This document shows, one piece after another, positions 22,131 to 31,302 of a stretch of DNA of 64,000 nt. The stretch comes from Pratylenchus scribneri. Taxonomy: Eukaryota; Nematoda; Chromadorea; Rhabditida; Pratylenchidae. The stretch is from assembly GCA_030063045.1 (NCBI GenBank), contig JAQSEB010000092.1, positions 1 to 64,000 of the forward strand. Reading direction: 5' to 3'. The translations under genes and the position numbers were made by a program. The notes under the pieces were generated by a model that was given only the letters and a program-made list of their open reading frames with translations, was not told where the DNA came from and did not search any database. Position 1 is the first letter of the stretch, and each line of letters starts with the position of its first letter.

Positions 22131-24299
22131 TTATTGTGTGGCTTTCTTCGGTTTTGCATCTTTTTTGACGGCCGGAGCACGTTTTGCATTGTTTGGAGCA
22201 GGAGTTCCTTTCTTCGGCTGTTCAGCAGCAGCCCCCTTCTTCACTTTCTCATTTTTTTGATCAGCTTTGGCGGAATTGACCACAGCTGGTGGATTCTAAA
22301 ATGAATTCAGCAGAATTTACTGGTTTAAATAGAAATTAATTACGGCATTTTTGGTGTTGGGTTGCTGTTGACGAGGTTCATCATTGTTGTTGGTGGCAAC
22401 GGCAGCAGAATTCGAATTGGCAGGCGAAGCAGCAGCAGAAGAATCAGCTTAAAATGTTTTAATGATTATATCGGAGTAGCCTAAATTTTCGCCGTTTATT
22501 ATAATTATAAATAACTGTAATTAATATTATTAATTTTATTTGTCTAATTGTGTACAAAAAAACATTTAAAATAAATTTACGATTAATTAGCGAAATTTTC
22601 ATTGTTTTTTTGGCATAACTTCATCAATTTTGAATAAATTAAAATAAAATAATTTATTTTGATACTTATGGGTCTGCTCTATAATTATATAACAAAATCA
22701 TTAAAATTAGTACATTCCTTGATGAGTTATTATAAATGGAATCGGAGTAATCCCACTATGGAAGTCCCTTTCCCTCCTACCATTTTCTGTAGCAGAAGCC
22801 GGTTGAACATTTTCAGCAGCAGCTGCAGGTTGATTTTGACCAGCATCTTGAACTGTTTGAGCTGCTTGAGCTCCATCATTTTCCACCGATGCCCCCACAT
22901 TCACTGATTCAGAATTCTGTTGCTGATTTGCAGATTCTTCCTAAATCAAATTAAAACATTTCGAACATTTTATCCCCCAAAATGATTACATTTTGATGTT
23001 CCTTCGCATCCTGTTGTTGTTCCTGATTCTGCGTGACCGTTTTCCCGGCAGCATTTTGCCCATCAGAATTCATCACATTTTGTGAATTTTCCTGCTGAGT
23101 TTGTTGTTGTGAATTGCTGCCGTCCACAGCATTTTGATTTGCTTCAGCCAATGCTGGTGGATCCACTTGTTTCACGGCCTAATAAAAAATTATTTGGGAG
23201 CAATGCTAATCAACAATATTCACCTGATTCTCTGCTGTTGCTGGGCATGGACAACCCACAGCTGTATTGGCATTGGCATTTCCGGCATTTTCAGCTTCAG
23301 CAATTGCCGAAGTATTCACCAAAGTTTCGGTGGCGGCATTTCCCTCAACTGATTCAGTGGCATTTACGGCAACATTTTCGGCATTCCCAACGGAATTGGC
23401 AGCAGCAGCAGAATCCACGGTTTCGGCTGTTCCATTGCCCATCGGTTGTTCAACGCTCGATCCAGTGGCATTACCACTCAAAACCGACTGAAAAACATTT
23501 AAAATTGATTCAAAATTTGCCATTTTTCAATTGTGGCTCTTCTCTATATCCTTATTAACTTATGAGCTCGAACATTTATTCATTAACCCCTATAAAATAT
23601 AAAGAAGGCAAATCTACCGAATTTAAGAAACATCGATAGATCAAAGGATAGTATATATTATGTGGCTAATCCAGCAGGTCTAAATTCAAATAAGATTATT
23701 ACTTGAGTTGTATTGGCTTCCACCACAACTTCCGGTGCTGGAGTTGCGGTTGTTGCCGTTGTCACTCCGTTCCGTCGATTTTTGGCCGCATCAATTTGTT
23801 CCCGAATCCGTTGCCGTCTTTCTTCTGCTTTTTGCTTCCTCTGAAATTTTATTGTTCAATGGCCAATTATTTTAGTCCACCTCTTTTCTTCTATTCTCCA
23901 ACCATTTCTTCAATTCCACCGCTTTTCGTTCAGGCGAAAGTTTAAGCCATTTTTTATAAACTTCCTGGAATTTCTTCCTTTTTTCCAATCTTTCTTCTCG
24001 CCGCTTTTTCGTCTCTTCCAATAATTTTTCCCTACGTTCTTTTGCCGCCAATTTCCTCTCCTCCTGTTTTACTTTCCATGCCGGCACCGTTGTTGCCTCC
24101 AACTCCAAAACCGCTGTTTCCTTTTGGGAAATTCAACTAATTTTAGTGCATTTTTCCAAACATTTTTTACATTTGCATTTGGCGCATCCGCTTTTGGGTC
24201 CAATTGGTCATTGATGGCCGCCGCCGAAGTAGTCGGGCAGCCCATGGAAAAAGCCAACAATGTTGAAGTGGCAAAAAGGAGAAAAGCCAATTTGGACAT
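22131..24299 (-). CDS. Secreted Ala/Asn/Gln-rich protein with basic coiled segment, 462 aa
   Basis: Eight exons on the minus strand: 24299-24171, 24120-23881, 23840-23703, 23487-23224, 23178-22990, 22940-22781, 22447-22344, 22295-22131; all junctions GT-AG and in frame. Residues 1-19 form a clear signal peptide (LAFLLFATSTLLAFSMG). Next comes a Lys/Arg/Glu-rich, coiled-coil-like region of about 100 residues (KQEERKLAAKERREK, EETKKRREERLEKRKK). Then come about 270 residues rich in Ala, Asn, Gln, Thr and Val (AENVAVNATE, QNQEQQQDAK), with several NAT/NGT/NTS glycosylation sequons. The C-terminus is Lys/Ala/Pro-rich (KRAPAVKKDAKPKK). I recognise no domain. It could be a matrix or gland secretion, or in a plant parasite an effector candidate; that is speculation. 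The gene model is strong because every exon keeps the same composition. Confidence 0.8.
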
Positions 24300-24469
24300 T
24301 GGCGAAGGTGAAATTGAATGAATTTTTTGGTTTGATTCAAATCTATGCGAATTTTGTTTATAGATCAGGGATTGAATTTGATTTTCGAAAAAGCAAAATG
24401 GGACAATATTTACAGTAGAGCCCATTTGATAATTGGGTAGTTTTTTGACCATAACCCAAAAAAGAAAGA
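24300..24469. other. Upstream region of the minus-strand secreted-protein gene
   Basis: AT-rich; the promoter of the gene reading leftward from 24299 should be here. No element is recognised. Confidence 0.35.
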
Positions 24470-25530
24470 ACTGAACCGAACTGTGTGATATACCATTCAA
24501 AAGCCTTAAATGTCCTCTAAAAGTGGATTTTTTGTAAACAATTTGTTAAATAGCGGCTTCTATTCCAATTGGGTTTGTCATACTCATCAAAGGCACGAAA
24601 CTTTTTTAGAGATTGAATTCATAAAATATAAAAATGCTTTATTATAAAGCAGGGGTGTGCACGGGCCCAAGAAATCCGGGCCCGGCCCGGCCCGGGCCCA
24701 CCCACACTCGGCCCGGCCCGGCCCGACGATTTTTCGCTTTGGCCCGGCCCGGCCCGGCCCGGGCCAGGCCTGGGCCCGAAAGCCCGGGTAGAAATTTTTT
24801 AAAAATTTTTCACCTTAAATTTTTTGGTAAATTTTTTTCACCTTAAATTTTTTGGTAAATTTTTTTCACCTTAAATTTTTTGGTAATTTTTTTCACCTAA
24901 AATTTTTTGTTATAAATTGATAAATGTTCGAATCAATTTTAAAAAGAAAAAATTGAGGTTTTTATACAGTTTTGTATCTGCTTTTTGAGTAAACTGAGAA
25001 AAAGTGAAGGGTACCCTTTTTGTTTTAGGTCATCAGGATTCGGGTTATGAATGTTCAATCAGTGGTAGTATTTATCCCAGGTAAATCCCTAATGACCCTA
25101 ACCATATTCCCTACCATCAAAAGTGGGACCTTCCCATTTCTTTCTTATCAATAAATCGGATACAAAGTTTACAAATTACAAAATTGAAAAGAAATTGTAT
25201 AAAAATGATGAGAAAAAATTAAATTTTTATTTAAAATTTCAAAAAAAGTTCAAAATTTTTATTGAAAAAGTCATTTTTATGAGGGTGTAATTCCTACCGG
25301 GCTTCCGGGCCTAAGCCCGGCCCGCTTCGATCCAGGCCCGGCCCGGCCCGGCCCGCCACCAACTAGGCCCGGCCCGGCCCGGGCCGGGCCGGGCCGGGCC
25401 GGGCCGGGCTTAGGCCCGGATCGGGCCGGCCCGTGCACACCCCTGTATAAAGGACGCTTTGAGCTTTCAAATGGCACATCGCCTTCCCATATTGGCCAAT
25501 CATTGAGATTGAAGTATGGCCAATAATTCA
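24470..25530. repeat. Palindromic MITE copy split by a second element
   Basis: The left part (24480-24560: GATATACCATTCAAAAGCC, GTCCTCTAAAAGTGG) and right part (25446-25525: TTTGAGCTTTCAAATGG, CACATCGCCTTCCCATATTGG) are the arms of the common MITE. They are separated by the 796-bp insertion at 24650-25445. Confidence 0.7.
24650..25445. mobile_element. GC-ended MITE (hAT-like), inserted in another MITE
   Basis: Starts CAGGGGTGTGCACGGGCC and ends with the exact reverse complement GGCCCGTGCACACCCCTG. Both flanks carry TATAAAG (24643-24649 and 25446-25452) as a 7-bp target-site duplication. Subterminal regions are arrays of GGCCCGGCCC (about 24665-24790 and 25290-25430) and the centre is AT-rich, with a 29-bp triplicate (CACCTTAAATTTTTTGGTAA type at 24808-24900). 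CAGGGGTG ends with 7-8 bp duplications are typical of hAT non-autonomous elements. No transposase is present; the Pro/Gly/Ala/Arg frames here are translated repeats. Confidence 0.85.
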
Positions 25531-27798
25531 GCCACAAATTACTCTATTGAATACCGAATATGAATATATAGGCCTCTCTCTTTCATCAAAAAATGCAGAA
25601 TAATTCTAAATAAATTAAATGAATTTGGAATAGTTTGGATGGTTGAATTGGACGAAATGAATGAATATATACGAGAAGTTAGGAGGATGCTCATTGCATT
25701 GGGGCAATCTGGGAATGGAGGAATGCCCCATAATCTTTGTCCGACCCAACTTCGGCATTGGACCCATAAAAGGTTGAGGTCAAATTGGGGGAATATTAAT
25801 ATGGGGACAAATACGAATGGACTTTGTGTAGAATGTAGGTGGCTTATCGCTTGAAGTCCATCATTCTGGGAAAAAATACAATAAAAAATGGAAAAGTTTG
25901 GGAGGCTACCCCAGAATGAATATTGCCTGATGAGGCACAAAACGAATCCATTGATGAATTAATTCATTAGTCAAATGAACAAAAAATAAAAATATTTATT
26001 TTATATAAATATCCAAAATATATGATTATTGTGAATTAAAGCAATATTATGAATGATGGATGGCACAAATTATAAAATTGCCATTTAATTTTTATCTTCT
26101 TTTCCATTCATTTTTAAATATTTGTCTCCAATTTTGTTTTGGTCTCCTCCTCCTCCTCGTTTAGAAAATCCTTTATATTTTTTTTTTCTGAAATTGTGCC
26201 TCCAGTTTCACTGCTTTAGAAGTGATTGGAGCTGAAAATTATAAAAGAATTATAAAACAATTATTCTAATTTTGATTTGTAATTTGTAATTTATATATAA
26301 ATTTTTCTAATTTGTAAAAAATGTAAATTTATTTAATTCTGATTGGTGGTCCCAATTTTCTGGCTGCTTTCTCCATCCAACATTTTTATTAAAAATGCAT
26401 GAAAATGGAAATGTGCCAAATAATTTCATTTATTTTGTTGCCATTTCCTTCCTTGCTTTTTTATGCCACATTATTCACATTTTTAATCATTTTTCTTTGA
26501 ATTGGATTGGCATCAATATTAAGTCAAATTCCATAATTCCCAAAATTGAAAATATACCCAATACCATTCTTAAATATTGGGCTTATTAACCCGAAATATA
26601 TCCCTGGAGGGAAGGCACCCACCAATCCATTTTTCGTGTTATTTTCTTGATGCCATTTTGCCATCCATTCCCCCTTTACATCGAATCCACTCCAAAATGC
26701 CTCCACCTAATCTCGGCTTTTCCAATCCCCTCGAGACCAATTCCCCTTTCCCTCCGTTCTCCCATTTTCCAAGCCCCCTCCATTCCCGCATTTTTCCTCC
26801 TCCGCCCAATTGGTTTTCCATCGGCTTTTCCTACACCATTCCGCCTCACATGCATTCCCATTTGCCCCCAATTTTTGCGTAAATTCCTCCACCCACCACC
26901 CCTTTTGTGCATTCCACGGTCTAGGACACCTTCCCCATTTCACTCTAATTGGAATTGTTTTTGGCGCACAAAAACACAAAATTGAATTGCCCCACGGGCC
27001 TGCTCCCCAAATTCCCGACGACATCATCATCCAAAAATAGCTGTCCAACTTTTTTTCCAATTTCCATCAGATGTGGCCATCCTCTTCTTAGCTATTCCCT
27101 CTTTTTCTTTTCGTATTTTCATAATTAGATGGGCAAAATGGGCCATTCCCTTTTTCCAATTTGGAGCCATCCCCTCAGCCCATTTTGTTTTTCCTCTGTC
27201 CCAAATTTCCAACTTTGCCACACAACATCCGGTGGATCCATTGTGGTTCTCGGTTGGTTGCCTCTTCCCTTTCCATTCCCTCAATTCCCCTTCAAATAAT
27301 AATAATAATTTTGGGCCCAGTTTGTGACCATTTGGCCAAACCCTTCAAATCACTTCCACTCCACCCTTCCATTTGACCCTTCGGCCACCCCAAAATTCAT
27401 TCAATCTCGAATGTTTCTCTTCCCTCAAGTTCCTTTATTCCCTCCAATGGACACTCTTGAATATTTTTGTTCTTGTCCAAAAATTTGTTGAATGACACTC
27501 AAAAAATAAGCAAATATTAAATAAAAAGTATTTTTTAAGTGTTCATTCGCCACCTTCATTTCCCCCTTTTTTTGTTTATAAGTGGTTTTTGGCCGCCGTG
27601 AACATTTTGGAAGGAAAAAGGAAGGAAAATTTTGTAAATTGGAAGAAAAAAGAGAAAGGCGTCAAATGTCGAGAAAAGGGGGCATTCAAAGAAGTTTGAG
27701 TCTTTTCTTCCAATTTTCACGCTTAATCTTGTAAAAAATACACCGCATTTTTGGCAGAAAAATTCTTTCATATTTTCGATCCAGTAAATTCCCTAAAA
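25531..27798. other. Gene-poor region, pyrimidine-rich on plus strand at 26600-27400
   Basis: Overlapping frames exist on both strands but none has family features, codon consistency or a splice model. A 71-codon frame at 25639-25854 (+) starts with ATG but resembles nothing known to me. A minus-strand stretch near 26180-26240 ends in a Lys-rich peptide behind a good acceptor, but no upstream exon with a GT donor was found. The C/T-rich block may be regulatory for the gene at 27799. Confidence 0.4.
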
Positions 27799-28247
27799 AT
27801 GGTTTCAACTAGCAGTGGCGCCGGTGCACAAATTTCCGTCCTTCGATGCGAAGGCCAAAATGAGTTGGTTGGGATGATTCCAGCAACGGATGCGCACCAT
27901 AATCGGCTGGCACTTTCTTCATTTCAAGCGGAAATGCCCAATCAAGTAAATGGCATCATTATCAAATTTCATACAATTGGCCTACTAAACCCGCACATTT
28001 GCATAAATTTGATTTTCCCCTCGGACCTTTCTTTCCTTGACCCTTATTTGTCATTTTTTGGCATTTTTTTCCTAAACTTTAATCTTAAGAATTGGTCCTA
28101 GCTTAGAGCCAATCCAAAGAATTAGGCATTAAATTGACTATAAAAGTTTGACACTGACATTGTCCCAATTCAATTTTAATCATTTTTATTCAGGTTCAAA
28201 CCACAAATAAACCAGTCGTTTTATGGTTGCCCCAGAGCGCAAAATGA
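27799..28247 (+). CDS. Small conserved-looking protein of unknown function, 66 aa
   Basis: Exons 27799-27945 and 28194-28247 (intron 248 bp, GTAAAT...TTATTCAG). The peptide starts MVSTSSGAGAQISVLRC, contains GMIPATDAHHNRLALSSF and ends VVLWLPQSAK. It has no signal peptide or membrane segment. TTTTTGGCAG just upstream (ending near 27757) could be a spliced-leader acceptor. An alternative second-exon frame (MNGQGAEELGIGLDKINLEK, ending about 28308) cannot be excluded. Composition is protein-like, not low-complexity, but I do not recognise a family. Confidence 0.5.
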
Positions 28248-29162
28248 ATGGCCAAGGGGCGGAGGAATTGGGAATTGGTCTGGACAAAATCAATTTGGAG
28301 AAGAAATAAATCAAAACAATTAATTAAATATAATGACATCATTTATTTACATTGAATTGTAGTGGCCCAAAAGAATTACATGTGATTTTTAAAATATTCT
28401 GATTAAATTTTAACCATTTTATTTTATATTTTCGTCTAAAATTGATTTGTACCCACAAAAAAGATGAATCTTCCGCCGGGCATTTTTCTTTTGTTTCAAC
28501 AATGAATGAATAAATAAACAATGGAATAAAAGGGGGGATTGACCCGAATTGGACTGCGGGGGATGGGTCCCAAAACCATTCATTGACTTGAGGTCGCCTT
28601 CATCCTTTTTGTCTCCGGAAATCCGCCTTTCCCCCTAAAATGGCGGCATGTCAACATCAAAAAAGGACACTCCGGACCCCATTTTGGCCCAGCAGCAGTC
28701 CATTCCTTTCCGTCCATTGTGCCCATTTCCTTCCATTTTGCCTTTCCCCATTTCCAATTAACCATTCATTCCATCAAAGTGAGCCCATTTTACTTTTTGA
28801 GAATGCCGCCTTCGGAATTGGGAATGGCATTTTAGTTTGGGGGATTAATCCAAAATGCAAACTAAAATGGCCAACTAATTTATTAAAAAATTCCGAAAAT
28901 GTTGAGTGAATGGTTGCCACTTTAACTTTTGCAAATTGTGAAAGTTCGGCGAAGTCTCTATGACAAAATAATGTCCAAAAATGCAGTAACATAAAACCGG
29001 TTATGCCGCAAATTTATATTCACGGTTGGCTGCCTTTCTTTCCATATTTCTAAATCTAAACAAATTTTACGCTGTCACATTTTCTGCGCTTATTTCCTTC
29101 CACCCATTTTCCTCATTTGTTCCACAAAAAATGAAAGGGAAAGGCCGCAAAAATTTCCGCCT
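28248..29162. other. Spacer
   Basis: No supported gene. AATAAA at 28303 would suit the small gene to the left. A C/T-rich block occupies 28560-28770. Confidence 0.35.
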
Positions 29163-29426
29163 TTGACATTTTTCCTTTTGGTCGGATACATCAAAAAGTT
29201 GGAGGAAATGGCAGCAAAAGAAGGAGAAGCCATTTTGGCGCATCCCAAAATATCCACAAAAGTGGTTTCAAATTGTTATTTTAAGGAAAAAGAAGCCGCT
29301 TATTTCGGCGTCGATGGATCAAAAAAAGGAAGGGAAAAATGGGGGATGATCAATTTGTTTGCTTTTCCACCTCCCAATTTTGGGGTCATGCCTCATTCGG
29401 TGCCATCCAAACATTTGGTTGAATAA
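29163..29426 (+). CDS. Possible exon, unknown protein
   Basis: A frame of about 80 codons reads YIKKLEEMAAKEGEAILAHP, then KVVSNCYFKEKEAAYFGVDG, and ends KHLVE before a stop. Composition is protein-like, but the true start or acceptor is unclear (the frame stays open upstream with no ATG). It could be the last exon of a longer gene, perhaps continuous with the ORFs to its left. No family recognised. Confidence 0.3.
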   Translation: MTFFLLVGYIKKLEEMAAKEGEAILAHPKISTKVVSNCYFKEKEAAYFGVDGSKKGREKWGMINLFAFPPPNFGVMPHSVPSKHLVE

Positions 29427-29699
29427 ATGTGAATGTTTATTTTATAATGTTTACTTGAAAATATAAAAATATTGTGTTGGTGGAATTTATGAATATTTGC
29501 AAATATAAATTGTGGTTAAGGAAAAGAATTAAAAAAGCACGAATTTGGGTGGTAAAATGTTGAATTGAATTGAAAATAATGAATTAATTTGTTTAAAAAA
29601 TTGATAAAAAATTGGAGAGGGAGACTAGTTGGAAATGGGCAAATTTATTTAATTTTAAATCATTCAAATATCGAAAAATGCTTTAAATTTGCCCATTTT

Positions 29700-29939
29700 T
29701 AATGAATGTAAAATATTCACAATGAATTGATTCTATTTGATGAGGTTTCAGAGGAGGAAATAGTAAATTTAGGAATTAAAAAATTGGATAAACAAAAACG
29801 TAATAAAATCAAATTGTCCCGAAAATGTTTTGTTTTATTTGAAAAGCATTTGACGCGCATGGAAAAGTCGTTGACTTCGCCTCTGGGCCCGGTGGAAATC
29901 GACGGACACTTTTTTGATTGGACTCGAATTGTGCATTGA
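29700..29939 (+). pseudogene. SAM-domain-like fragment
   Basis: The frame reads DEVSEEEIVNLGIKKLDKQK and then RNKIKLSRK. The pattern S.EEI..LGIKKL..(Q)KR(N)KI resembles the second half of a SAM domain. The first half of the domain is not found nearby, and the frame ends after DWTRIVH. A lone exon or a decayed gene piece are both possible. Confidence 0.3.
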
Positions 29940-30496
29940 AATTGGCAAACAAAGGGAATGGCGACGGTATTTTGGTGAATTCATCACAATTCCGGCTGAT
30001 TCCTTTTTCGTTTTTGTGCAACTTCGGGTGGCCAATCCTTTGCGGACATTCAGAAAATCTGCAAATAATAAAATTCATCAAAATAAGTTGAAAATTTTCT
30101 TTAAATCTTAAATACAAATTTGGATTCAATTTTGTCTTAATTTCTACCATTATGATGGCTAATTAATCAATTAATTAATTAAATTATACCAATGATCAAT
30201 ATTCTATCTGAGAGAGATAATTTGATGTTCAAAATAATTAACCAAAACTTAATTTAGCCAAAGAAAATTATGACCAAATTAATAAAAAAAAAACTATCGG
30301 ATTTGCTTATTTTTGCCATTTTTTTGGGTTTAATTTTTGTGACCTATTTTGCTGTATTTTTGGTGACCATAATTTTCTAATTTTTTTTGCCAAATTCACT
30401 AACCCTTTCCAAATCAACTCATCAACCTAAATCTATGATATATTTGGTATCAATATTATTAATTTACTTGAAATATTCATTTTAAAGTGTTTTCAT

Positions 30497-31249
30497 TTAA
30501 TTATTCCCCAATTCCTCACCGGTAATTTTCGACTGTTCTCCCACAATTTGGCCATTTGTGCCTTCCTCCATTGCCCATTCCACGCTGCTGCTGTTGCTTC
30601 CACTGACTTTTTTGCTCCTTTTTGGTGTTTCATTTTCCGTTGTTCGCCGCTTTGATTTGGCCAAAATGCGGGAAGGCGATTTCATTGGCCCAATTCCACT
30701 TTCTGCCATCATTTGTCCATCCAAATCGGTTGCTTTTCCCTCCACAAATTCGCCAATTCCTCCATTCATTTTTGTGCCATTTTCCTCTGCCAGACTCCAA
30801 TGGTTTTCGTCCCTTTCATGGTGCACATTTTTGTGTGGCGGATTTTGGCCAAAAATGGTGGAAATTCGATAGAATCCGGGCACTTGTTTGGCCGAAACTG
30901 CCTCATATTTTAGTGGATGGTTGGCCACATTCATTGGTTGGCCTTGGTCAAAGTCGAAATTCCATTTCTGTTTGTATCGTTCGGCCAATTCCGCCAAAAG
31001 ACGTTGCACAAATTCCTTCAAAATTATCATTAAAATTCCCTTTTTCTCCTCCCTTTTCCTTACTTGATTGCTTTTCTCCTCCTCCGGATCCATTTCCTCT
31101 TGGAAAAGTCGCCTTCGGGCACTGTTCGACGGTTTTGGCACTTCATTTTGTTGTTTTTGGCATTGTTGTTCCCATTTTTGATGCCAAAAAGGGCGAGTGG
31201 AATGAGGGACAAGGGAGCACGAAAGTTGGCTCAAAATTGCGGCTTGCAT
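30497..31249 (-). CDS. cki: Cyclin-dependent kinase inhibitor, Kip/CKI family, 234 aa
   Basis: Exon 1 31249-31064 and exon 2 31015-30497; the 48-bp intron (GTAAGG...TTGAAG) is a multiple of three, so retention would keep frame. CKI proteins bind cyclin-CDK pairs and stop the cell cycle at G1. Seen: cyclin-docking SARRRLF (RRLF at 46-49), CDK-binding KWNFDF (79-84), then PLKYEAV and VPGFY (to 111), in the order of the p27/p21 inhibitory domain. The C-terminal half is Ser/Lys-rich with bipartite nuclear signals (KSKRR, PKRSKK). The ATG was chosen as first in frame. TTTTTTTGCAG ends 40 nt upstream of it and looks like a spliced-leader acceptor. A gene-poor region of more than 10 kb lies upstream, as is common for developmentally regulated cki genes. 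Family call secure. Confidence 0.9.
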   Translation of the reverse strand: MQAAILSQLSCSLVPHSTRPFWHQKWEQQCQKQQNEVPKPSNSARRRLFQEEMDPEEEKSNQVRKREEKKGILMIILKEFVQRLLAELAERYKQKWNFDFDQGQPMNVANHPLKYEAVSAKQVPGFYRISTIFGQNPPHKNVHHERDENHWSLAEENGTKMNGGIGEFVEGKATDLDGQMMAESGIGPMKSPSRILAKSKRRTTENETPKRSKKVSGSNSSSVEWAMEEGTNGQIVGEQSKITGEELGNN

Positions 31250-31285
31250 TTTATTCTTTATCGTTGAAATTTTATTTTGAAATTT

Positions 31286-31302
31286 GTTCTGCAAAAAAAA
31301 AA
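31286..31302 (-). promoter_or_regulatory. Likely trans-splice acceptor of the cki gene
   Basis: On the minus strand TTTTTTTGCAG ends at 31289, 40 nt before the start codon, with no partner donor found upstream. An ordinary 5' intron is the alternative. Confidence 0.5.

Noticed and set aside
24634..25537. Pro/Gly/Ala/Arg-rich open frames
   Set aside because: They are translations of GGCCCGGCCC arrays inside a MITE, with no ATG context or splice sites.
26577..27376. Many overlapping open frames on both strands
   Set aside because: Stop codons are rare here because of the C/T skew. No frame shows a domain, and none links to another by plausible introns.
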